A stretch of 64,000 nt of DNA from Lachnospiraceae bacterium (GTDB lineage Bacteria; Bacillota; Clostridia; Lachnospirales; Lachnospiraceae). Within the stretch, counting starts at the first letter, position 1. Each line of letters opens with the position of its first letter. Shown here one piece after another: positions 49,907 to 56,927 of the stretch. The DNA lies in NCBI GenBank assembly GCA_030523345.1, contig JAUNIR010000003.1, forward strand, positions 1 to 64,000, written 5' to 3'. The notes under the pieces were generated by a model. That model searched no databases and was not told the DNA's origin. It worked only from the letters and a program-made list of their open reading frames with translations. Both the position numbers and the translations under genes were made by a program.

Positions 49907-50632
49907 ATGGTTAAAATTGCGATATGTGAAGATGACATATTTTATATGAAAAAAGCAAAGCAACTAGTTGAAGATTTCTTTAAGGAAAGAGAACTGAGAT
50001 TTAGCTTGATAACTTTCCAATCTGGCATAGAGCTGACAAAGAATTTTCGAGAAAATTATGACATTCTTTTTCTAGATATTAGCATGGAAGAGATGGATGG
50101 TCTCGAGGCTGCCAGGTGGTTAAGAGAAAATGGCTCGAAGGCTTGTATTGTTTTCCTTACTGGTTATCCAGAATATTCGCTTGAAGGTTATAAAGTTGAT
50201 GCACACAGGTATCTACTCAAAAACGCAGAAAACATAAAAGAAGCATTAAATGAATGTTTGAGCAGTGCATTGGAGAAAATGCAAAAGGATGAGAAGAAGA
50301 TAGATTTAGATGTTCAGGGTGGAATTTTATCGATTGCTCCATCAAAGATTGTATATGCAGAGAGTAAGGTTCACAGGGTTACGATTCATGTGTTAGAAAA
50401 TTCCGGGGATATGCAGGAATACTATATGTATGATCGCTTGGATCATGTTCAGGAACAATTAGCACACTTAGGCTTTATGCGTATCCACCAAAGTTACCTA
50501 ATTAATAGAGAATACCTAAAAACTGTATGCAGGTATAAAGCAGAGCTTATTGCAGGTATTAGCTTGGGTATTTCTAAGAAGTATTACAAAGACTTAGAAG
50601 ATTACTATATCCGTATGAGAGGAGAATTCTAA
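49907..50632 (+). CDS. LytTR-family response regulator
   Basis: A 241-residue regulator. REC domain with acidic pocket (ICEDD), phospho-acceptor Asp57 in LFLDISMEEMDG, and Lys in the conserved beta-5 region (YLLKNAE). C-terminal LytTR DNA-binding domain (IVYAESKVHRVTIHV, RIHQSYLINREYL). It shares one base with the kinase start. LytTR proteins bind two direct repeats about two turns apart; such repeats (TTCCAAAATTGA/TTCCAATTTTGA) precede this gene and three neighbours, making it their likely regulator. No AgrB/AgrD genes are visible. Confidence 0.9.
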   Translation: MVKIAICEDDIFYMKKAKQLVEDFFKERELRFSLITFQSGIELTKNFRENYDILFLDISMEEMDGLEAARWLRENGSKACIVFLTGYPEYSLEGYKVDAHRYLLKNAENIKEALNECLSSALEKMQKDEKKIDLDVQGGILSIAPSKIVYAESKVHRVTIHVLENSGDMQEYYMYDRLDHVQEQLAHLGFMRIHQSYLINREYLKTVCRYKAELIAGISLGISKKYYKDLEDYYIRMRGEF

Positions 50633-51939
50633 TGTTTCCAATAATATCTTGTACCATTTTGACATTGGTTCAGATTGTGACATATATAAGTTTACTTGAG
50701 GTGTTTGCCGAGACGAGGCCATGGTTTCAAAAACATAAAGTGTTAGTAACAATATTGGCTACTGCAAATTGCATTTTATGGGCCTTTGTTTTAGATGCTT
50801 ACTTGTACATAAAACTCGTGACGACAGTCTTGTCATATTTTGTTATCGCCAAGTTTGTGGTAAATGCAAAAAATACAGCGGTATCAGCTCTAACTATGAT
50901 GTACTACAATTTGTTGATTTTGCTGGAATTCATAATTGCAATGGTTTCTATGAAACTGGAACTCTTCAGCGCTGTAAGAGAACAATGGGAGTATGATTTT
51001 TTACGACTGCAAATTGTTCTTGTAGAGGTTGTGATTCTTATTGCAATTTTTGTTGTAGGTAAGAAAAATAAAGGAAAACTCAAAGAAATTATGAGACTTT
51101 TGGAAACAAGAGACTGGGTAGGAATATTTATAATTTCATTTGTTTCGTCTTTGATTATTTCTATTACAGCAAAGGAATCCGGTATGGTAGATATGTATCA
51201 TTTGGATTTGTTTATAGTTCTGATAGGTCTTTCCACTGTATTTATGAATGTGGCTATTATTAGATTATTCATCCAGTCTGTAAAGAGGCAGAAACATATT
51301 CTTGAAAGTGAGGCAATCCTAAATCGTGTAAAAAATGAGACAATGCTTTATCGTTCTATTTCTGATTACTTAGATAAGCAGAGAAAAAGAGCGCATGAAT
51401 TTGATAATCAACTGGATGCTATTAAGGGCATGCTTGAGCAGGGAAATATAAAGGAACTAGGGGAGTACGTAAATATTTTGAAAGAAAAGAAACCGAAGGA
51501 ACGACCTATCATTGATACGAACCATGTTATAGTAAATGCTATTTTGAATACTAAGTATGTTGAGATGCGAGACAAGGACATTTTGTTTGTCATGAAGATA
51601 AACGATTTGTCTGGTTTGACAATTCGTGATGATGACCTGGTTGTGCTGCTTTCCAACCTTTTGAATAATGCGATTGAAGCCTGTGAGCAAGCGAAAGAGA
51701 AAGTTGTAAAGATGAAGTTTGTGATTGAGGATAACCAGATTATTTTATCGGTTAAGAACTCCATTGCAGAACTTCCAACGCAGGTGGATGGAAAGATAGT
51801 AACTTCTAAGACAGACCATCCGGAAGAACATGGTATAGGTCTTAAGAATGTTGAAGAAGTAATAGAAAAGTACAATGGTGGTTATGTAATTGATTTTGAT
51901 AATGAATTGTTTTCAATTTCAATGATGATTCCATTATAA
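50632..51939 (+). CDS. GHKL-family sensor histidine kinase, AgrC-like
   Basis: A 435-residue membrane kinase. About six membrane helices cover residues 1-210 (for example LTLVQIVTYISLLEVF and VVILIAIFVVGKK), as in AgrC/ComD peptide receptors. The phosphorylated His is near 255 in AHEFDNQLDAIKG. The ATPase domain has NLLNNAIEACEQ (N box) and GIGLKNVEEVIEKYNG (G box). It pairs with the LytTR regulator. The signal is not known: no peptide precursor or processing gene lies beside it, so a peptide or other extracellular cue made elsewhere is probable. Confidence 0.9.
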   Translation: MFPIISCTILTLVQIVTYISLLEVFAETRPWFQKHKVLVTILATANCILWAFVLDAYLYIKLVTTVLSYFVIAKFVVNAKNTAVSALTMMYYNLLILLEFIIAMVSMKLELFSAVREQWEYDFLRLQIVLVEVVILIAIFVVGKKNKGKLKEIMRLLETRDWVGIFIISFVSSLIISITAKESGMVDMYHLDLFIVLIGLSTVFMNVAIIRLFIQSVKRQKHILESEAILNRVKNETMLYRSISDYLDKQRKRAHEFDNQLDAIKGMLEQGNIKELGEYVNILKEKKPKERPIIDTNHVIVNAILNTKYVEMRDKDILFVMKINDLSGLTIRDDDLVVLLSNLLNNAIEACEQAKEKVVKMKFVIEDNQIILSVKNSIAELPTQVDGKIVTSKTDHPEEHGIGLKNVEEVIEKYNGGYVIDFDNELFSISMMIPL

Positions 51940-51940
51940 T

Positions 51941-52010
51941 TTCCAATTTTGACTATATCGTTCCAATTTTGATAACAGCGTTAAGAAATTCAATTATGGC
52001 TTCGATAGGA
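51941..52010 (+). promoter_or_regulatory. Direct-repeat operator plus sigma28-like promoter P4
   Basis: TTCCAATTTTGA (51941) and again (51961), period 20. TAAG at 51982, 15 bases, TTCGATAG at 52001. It begins two bases after the kinase stop. Confidence 0.65.
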
Positions 52011-52072
52011 TAAGTAGGAGACTATATTTTGAAACGGATTTCATTTGTAAAATACTAATTCATAATACGCAG

Positions 52073-52139
52073 CCGCTCGGACCTTTCTGGAGAGCGGTGT
52101 GGCCATGACTGATAGATTGGCTACGGAAAGGAGAAACAA
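52073..52139 (+). promoter_or_regulatory. Double-hairpin leader L2 with paired GGA motifs
   Basis: Hairpin 1: CCGCTC, GGACCTTTCTGGA, GAGCGG (52073-52097). Hairpin 2: GTGGCC (52099-52104) with GGCTAC (52119-52124): G-C, U-A, G-U, G-C, C-G, C-G, against GCAGCT/GGCTGC in L1, so base pairing is kept while sequence changes. A short frame starts ATGACTGATAGATTGGCT (52105). Confidence 0.65.
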
Positions 52140-53009
52140 ATGGGAATTGGAGCAATTGGTAACGGTATAGGAACTAATGACATAATAAGAACTAATAGCA
52201 GACGTGTCTTAGGGGAAAAGTTTAATTATTCATTAGAAACTGTAAATAGTGGAAGTAAAGTGAATGAACCATTGATGTCGTTCTCGAACCCTAAAACTGG
52301 GGAGAGCATAGAAATACATCGTTCTGATGTGTATGCAGAGGATAATCCTCTTTATGTATTAAAGGGGAGAACAGCAGAGGGAGATAGCTTCGAGAGAACA
52401 GTTCATGCCTGGATTATTGATCCAAGGAATTGTGACTATTCTGAAATGATGGTTCTTAATTTGGAAACAGGAAACACTTCTCCGGCAGATAAAGCAAGAG
52501 TAGATGCTTTGTTTGATAGCATAGTAGAAAAAGGAAAAGAAGATGACGAGGCGGCTGTAACAAAATACTTAGACAAAGCTGATTACAGCACTGCAATGAA
52601 AGATGTTCTTGATGAGTATAAGAAAGCTGGTAACTGGGACAGCTATCTTTCGATGGATAAGTGGCAGCAAAGCATAAAAGATTATACCTCAGTGCCTGTA
52701 TATTTTAATCGTGATATCATGAATAATTCATCTACGATAGAACGAAATGGTGTAAAAGGTGCGTGTAGCTTTGCATCCGTTAAAACTGCAGAAGATATAA
52801 TGAAGGAAATTGATGACAGAGTTAAAGCAGCAGAAAAGAATGGACCTACTTTACGAGAGGCATTAGCAAATCATTGTCCAAATGCAAAGAACATGCTTTA
52901 TGGAATGGTAGGTTCATCAGACGTTATGACATTTGATGAATGCGTAAAGTATTTAGAAGAACAATTCAAAATAATGGATGAAAAAGCAAAATCTTCTTTG
53001 GTTGGATAA
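52140..53009 (+). CDS. Orphan protein, paralogue of the 53569 protein
   Basis: A 289-residue protein with a Gly/Asn-rich start MGIGAIGNGIGTNDII. The core TGESIEIHRSD...AEGDSFERTVH...YSEMMVLN and the later AMKDVLDEYKKAGNWDSYL match TGESIGIFYDE...ADGSENEMKIN...YVEMLALS and AMKEMVNDALKDGRMDTYL of the 53569 protein, so the two are homologous. No signal peptide or membrane segment. Behind promoter P4 and leader L2. Unknown function. Confidence 0.65.
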   Translation: MGIGAIGNGIGTNDIIRTNSRRVLGEKFNYSLETVNSGSKVNEPLMSFSNPKTGESIEIHRSDVYAEDNPLYVLKGRTAEGDSFERTVHAWIIDPRNCDYSEMMVLNLETGNTSPADKARVDALFDSIVEKGKEDDEAAVTKYLDKADYSTAMKDVLDEYKKAGNWDSYLSMDKWQQSIKDYTSVPVYFNRDIMNNSSTIERNGVKGACSFASVKTAEDIMKEIDDRVKAAEKNGPTLREALANHCPNAKNMLYGMVGSSDVMTFDECVKYLEEQFKIMDEKAKSSLVG

Positions 53010-53084
53010 GTTCTAGATTTTTTATGCGACTTTATGATTTTATGGTTCAGTAAAGAATTTTAACGGAGTACATAGAAACAAATA

Positions 53085-53129
53085 AAGTAAACGGAATTAC
53101 TTAATAAGAATACAGGGAGGTTGAATTCG
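53085..53129 (+). promoter_or_regulatory. GGA-loop hairpin leader before the broken 53130 gene
   Basis: AAGTAA (53085-53090), loop ACGGAA, TTACTT (53097-53102), then ACAGGGAGG. Nearly the same as the leaders at 9893 and 10982, about 43 kb away across the prophage. Confidence 0.55.
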
Positions 53130-53478
53130 ATGGGAATTAATGTAACAGATTATCGATATTTGTTTGATGCCATGTTCGGTAATAACAATAATGGGAAAAA
53201 TATGGGGATGATGAAATCCTCTGATTTATCAACGAGATCAGGACAAGCTCAACTTAGGGCTGCTGGCATTGATAGCATCGGCATTAAATTCATTGATTAA
53301 AGTTGCAAATGGTCAAATTCCTATGAATATGTTTCATAGTAGCCGAACACAGGATAATAGCGAATATGCTAAAAAGGGGTTGCAGGCATTTGGAATTGAT
53401 ACATCAAAACCATTTATTATTAATGAAAAAGCCTTTCATTTTGATAGCGAAGGAAAGATTCGTTTAGGAGACAAATAA
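53130..53478 (+). pseudogene. Orphan-cassette gene broken by a frameshift
   Basis: ATG 53130 (MGINVTDYRYLFDAMFG, good ribosome site) is open only to 53300. A second frame from about 53269 (ASALNSLIKVANGQIPMNMF to the end GKIRLGDK) continues to 53478 with no start or ribosome site of its own. Joined by a one-base shift near 53262-53275 they make a normal ~115-residue protein. A sequencing error, true decay or recoding cannot be told apart here. Confidence 0.6.
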
Positions 53479-53494
53479 ATTAAATTCAAAAATA

Positions 53495-53568
53495 CCGCTT
53501 GGACCTTTCTGGAGAGCGGAGTAGCTGTGATTGATAGAACAGCCATAAGAAAAATGGAGGTTAGATTT
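53495..53568 (+). promoter_or_regulatory. Double-hairpin leader L3 with paired GGA motifs
   Basis: Hairpin 1: CCGCTT, GGACCTTTCTGGA, GAGCGG (one wobble). Hairpin 2: GCTGT (53524-53528) with ACAGC (53539-53543). The loop of hairpin 1 is identical in all three copies. No sigma28-like promoter was found directly upstream, so it may be read through from P4 or the 53.0 kb region. Confidence 0.6.
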
Positions 53569-54123
53569 ATGAGTATATCAGGTGTAGGTAATAATTATAG
53601 TTTTAACGCAGCAAACATTGGAAACAATTCATCCAGTCGTGTCAGCGGAGAACAAAAAAAGTTCAACATGGATAAGGAGTATAAGTTGCAGGCTAACTCT
53701 GTGTTATCAACTGTGAGAATAGAAACAGGTGAGTCTATAGGCATTTTTTATGATGAAACTTCAACAAAGAGTAATCCGGTAATGCTTGCAAAGATTATTG
53801 ATGCTGATGGTAGCGAAAACGAGATGAAAATTAATATTAACGATGTTAATCCAAGTGATGCATCTTATGTTGAAATGCTGGCGTTATCAGCTCATCTCAA
53901 AACTGAAGGTAAGATAGAGGGACCTGCAGGAGCATTTGCAACAATGGTATTTAATGCGAGAGTAAAAGAGGCAAATGAAAGAAACATATATGCAAAAGAA
54001 GATTTTATGCCAGCTATGAAGGAAATGGTAAATGATGCGTTAAAAGACGGACGTATGGATACATACCTTAGATATCTTAAAGAATTAGATATTTACAGTA
54101 ACTGGGGTAAGAAATCCAATTAA
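53569..54123 (+). CDS. Orphan protein, paralogue of the 52140 protein
   Basis: A 184-residue protein beginning MSISGVGNNYSFNAANIGNN, a short flexible tail like the flagellin-type M-x-I-x starts. The folded part has TGESIGIFYDE and a late AMKEMVNDALKDGRMDTYLRYL block, both shared with the 52140 protein. ATG 53569 has GGAGG upstream; the longer frame from the leader (GTG-type start near 53527) is in frame and might give a minor longer form. A terminator follows. Unknown function. Confidence 0.65.
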   Translation: MSISGVGNNYSFNAANIGNNSSSRVSGEQKKFNMDKEYKLQANSVLSTVRIETGESIGIFYDETSTKSNPVMLAKIIDADGSENEMKININDVNPSDASYVEMLALSAHLKTEGKIEGPAGAFATMVFNARVKEANERNIYAKEDFMPAMKEMVNDALKDGRMDTYLRYLKELDIYSNWGKKSN

Positions 54124-54142
54124 GTTGTTATATATTTTTCAT

Positions 54143-54178
54143 GGGGTGTTCAAAAGTGGACACCCCTTATTTCTTTAT
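54143..54178 (+). terminator. Terminator ending the orphan cassette
   Basis: GGGGTGTTCA-AAAG-TGGACACCCC (10 pairs) then TTATTTCTTTATTTT. Nearly the same as the first hairpin at 11710. The next 165 bases (to 54343) hold no gene; a TATAAT-like box is seen near 54290. Confidence 0.8.
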
Positions 54179-54343
54179 TTTGAACACCCTGTGTTCGTTG
54201 TTGAATTGTATCAATATCTAAGGGGGAATGAAGCTGTATGGGCATCCGGGAGTGGAGACACTTTAGATTGATTTTGTTCGTGGTTTGGAATATAATATTT
54301 AAGTGTAGATTAGTTTCACTTTCGGTTTCTTTGGAGGTCTAAC

Positions 54344-54535
54344 ATGGAATATTTATCAATTAAACAAACATCTGATAAGTGGGGGATATCCGTCAGAAGA
54401 ATACAAGTGCTGTGTTCTGAAGAACGAATCCCTGGAGCAACAAAGATAGGATCATATTGGGCTATCCCAGCGGATGCAGAAAAGCCGGATGACCAGAGAA
54501 TTAAGAGTGGAAAGTATATAAAAGAGAAGGAATAA
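54344..54535 (+). CDS. Small helix-turn-helix DNA-binding protein
   Basis: A 63-residue protein with an excisionase/MerR-like helix-turn-helix (LSIKQTSDKWGISVRRIQVLCSEERIPGATKIGSYWAIP). GGAGG precedes it. It is followed 19 bases later by the DUF2971 gene; the pair is likely a co-regulated cassette. Targets unknown. Confidence 0.8.
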   Translation: MEYLSIKQTSDKWGISVRRIQVLCSEERIPGATKIGSYWAIPADAEKPDDQRIKSGKYIKEKE

Positions 54536-54554
54536 TATAGAGGAGGTATTATAT

Positions 54555-55547
54555 TTGGCAGAGGAGAAAAGATATTCGGGTAGATTATTTGGAATTCCTT
54601 TTACCAGTGAAGCACCATTTGTAATAGTCGATGATACATTGGACGTAAACAATGTTTCTGGTGTAAATATTAACATATCAGAAAAGGTAAGAGAATATAG
54701 GCAACTGGGATATACAACTGATTTGGGTACGCTAAAGTTTATTTTTGATAAGAGAACTATCCGCAGTTCGAGCCTAAATAATGCAAAATTGAATGATCGT
54801 ATGGAAAAAGTGAGAAAAGGTGTGGAGCAGTTTGCTGGGAGCAGATTCATCACATGCTTTACACATATGGAAAGTGAATGTATACCCTTTTGGGCTTATT
54901 ATGGTGGGGCAGATAAGACAAGAAAAATTCAGTTGGTATTTGACAACTTTGCTAACAAGTTTGATGAGCTATTCTATTTAGATTATCTACTCAGGGATGA
55001 TTGCAAGGTATTCTTTAGTTCTGAAGAATATAATCGTACAATAAATCAAAATGGACTTGTAGGAGCTGGCTTGGGATTGCCGGAGATTAACACAGATTTT
55101 GACACAAGAAGCGCAGTAAAATCAATCAGTATTTTTGATGTAGATTATCTTAAAGCAGATGATGAAGTTTTTACTTCAGATTATTCAGGGGTAGGAACCG
55201 TAGAATTTAAGCCATCATCGGGATTGAGTTACGCAGATGGTAGTTTACAAATTCAACAGTTTAACATTTCATGTTTAGGAAGACAGAAATCAGATCCTTG
55301 GAGTTATGAATGTGAAACAAGGATTATGCTTTCTTTGTCTAGCCCTGAGTTTTCAGAATGGGATTATTTAGATCTTAGATTCAAAGACGAATTGTTTATG
55401 AATATGAGAATTATATTGAGTCCGTGGGTTTCTGATGAGGCCAATCGTGAATTGTTACAGATGATCGAAGATTGGAACATTTCAGATGAAATCAAGAAAA
55501 CAATCAGGATTCAGCGTAGTGTAGTAGAGGGGACATTAAACCTTTAA
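54555..55547 (+). CDS. DUF2971 family protein
   Basis: A 330-residue protein. The DUF2971 core is visible as GTLKFIFDKRTIRSSSLNN (K-F..DK..LR), FITCFTHMESECIPFWAYYGG and later acidic strands. It starts at TTG 54555 with AGGAGG 8 bases upstream. Members are often found in mobile or defence-rich regions, but no activity is established. It is paired with the HTH gene before it. Confidence 0.82.
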   Translation: MAEEKRYSGRLFGIPFTSEAPFVIVDDTLDVNNVSGVNINISEKVREYRQLGYTTDLGTLKFIFDKRTIRSSSLNNAKLNDRMEKVRKGVEQFAGSRFITCFTHMESECIPFWAYYGGADKTRKIQLVFDNFANKFDELFYLDYLLRDDCKVFFSSEEYNRTINQNGLVGAGLGLPEINTDFDTRSAVKSISIFDVDYLKADDEVFTSDYSGVGTVEFKPSSGLSYADGSLQIQQFNISCLGRQKSDPWSYECETRIMLSLSSPEFSEWDYLDLRFKDELFMNMRIILSPWVSDEANRELLQMIEDWNISDEIKKTIRIQRSVVEGTLNL

Positions 55548-55692
55548 TTAGAAGGGCATTATTTAATTATGGCGCAAATGACACAATCGTTAAAAGGTGA
55601 ACCCACCTTAAAGGGTTATCGTTATAAGGTTGTAGTGGACCAGTTCCCTATAACAGATAAAGTGGTAGACGTACTTGGTGTTCAGTCGAGCC

Positions 55693-56121
55693 ATGTTGAA
55701 AGTAGATCCAAAGTACGATGTGATGGGAAATAAGGTAAAAGCAGTTATTTTGTGGATAATACCAGCTGTATGCATTTTCTGTTCATCGATAACATTAGTA
55801 ACAGGGCTTGGATATGATGGCAATGTAGGATTTTTTGCACCACTTTTTGTCGGTTTTATATTCATAGTTATTGGCAACTATCTGCCAAAAATGAAGCAGT
55901 CATACATAGTAGGAATTAAGATTCCATGGACTTTGTCAGATGAAGACAATTGGAATAAGACGCATAGGCTTGCTGGATTTTTGTGGGTTATAAGTGGAAT
56001 TGTATTGATGGCGGCAGCGTTTATAAAGGTTAAAGGATTTGTATTAATACCAGTGCTAATAGTTATGACTTTAGGGCCAGTCTGTTATTCATATTTTTTA
56101 TATAAGAATAAGAGTAAATGA
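55693..56121 (+). pseudogene. N-terminally truncated SdpI-like immunity membrane protein
   Basis: About 142 residues with four or so membrane helices: DPKYDVMGNKVKAVILWIIP, FVGFIFIVIGNYLPKM, then the SdpI signature IPWTLSDEDNWNKTHRLAGF. Full SdpI proteins have another ~65-70 residues in front (DUF1648-type region with more membrane helices), absent here. An unrelated open frame (55579-55731, KGYRYKVVVDQFPI) sits in its place, and no ribosome site precedes the ATG. Looks like a recombination scar at the edge of the HTH/DUF2971 cassette. Confidence 0.65.
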
Positions 56122-56162
56122 TGGTAAGATATAAATAATGGTTAAGAAAATTTGAGGGAAAA

Positions 56163-56918
56163 ATGTCAGAGCAATTTGAAAGAACAGAATTGATTATTGG
56201 AAAAGATAACATAGTCAAATTAAAGGATTCCCGTGTGGCTGTTTTTGGGGTAGGCGGAGTTGGTGGCTATGTTGTGGAAGCCCTTGCTAGGAGTGGGGTA
56301 GGAACGCTTGACCTTATTGATAATGATCAGGTGTGTATTTCTAACATCAACAGGCAGATTATAGCTACTCACAAGACTGTTGGGATGAATAAGGTTGATG
56401 CATTTAAGGAAAGAATTCTTGACATAAATCCAGAGGCTATTGTCAACACATATAACACTTTTTATATGCCAGACACGAAAGACCAATTTGACTTTAAAAA
56501 CTATGATTATGTGGTTGATGCCATAGATACGGTGACTGGAAAGATACAGCTTGTAATGCAGGCAAAGGAAGCAGATGTGCCAATTATAAGCAGTATGGGT
56601 GCGGGAAACAAAATTAATCCGACGATGTTTGAGGTCACAGATATATATAAGACTTCGGTATGCCCTCTTGCAAAAGTTATGAGATATGAACTTAAAAAGA
56701 GAGGGGTAAAGAAACTTAAGGTTGTTTACTCTAAGGAAAAGCCAATGGTGCCGAGGACGGATTTTGATGATGTGGATGGTTCCTGCGGTGTGGATTCTTT
56801 GAAGAGTATGAGTCCAGGAAGACGTTCTACACCTGGGAGCAATGCTTTTGTACCATCAGTTGTGGGACTCATTATAGCGAGCGAAGTAGTAAAAGATATC
56901 TGTGGTTTACATAATTAG
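56163..56918 (+). CDS. tcdA: tRNA threonylcarbamoyladenosine dehydratase TcdA
   Basis: A 251-residue ThiF/E1-like enzyme that cyclises t6A37 in tRNA. It has GVGGVGGYVVEALARSGVG nucleotide-binding loop, ISNINRQIIA, and KTSVCPLAKVMRYELKKRG with the conserved Cys region. C-terminal PGSNAFVPSVVGLIIASEVV is typical. It starts a run of sulfur and tRNA/hydrogenase-related genes, 9 bases before larE. TcdA works with a CsdE/SufE-type partner elsewhere. Confidence 0.9.
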   Translation: MSEQFERTELIIGKDNIVKLKDSRVAVFGVGGVGGYVVEALARSGVGTLDLIDNDQVCISNINRQIIATHKTVGMNKVDAFKERILDINPEAIVNTYNTFYMPDTKDQFDFKNYDYVVDAIDTVTGKIQLVMQAKEADVPIISSMGAGNKINPTMFEVTDIYKTSVCPLAKVMRYELKKRGVKKLKVVYSKEKPMVPRTDFDDVDGSCGVDSLKSMSPGRRSTPGSNAFVPSVVGLIIASEVVKDICGLHN

Positions 56919-56927
56919 GGGAAGGCG

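Noticed and set aside
49907..51939. Complete Agr-type quorum-sensing system
   Set aside because: Only the AgrA/AgrC-like pair is present; no AgrB-type membrane protease or short peptide precursor could be found on either side.
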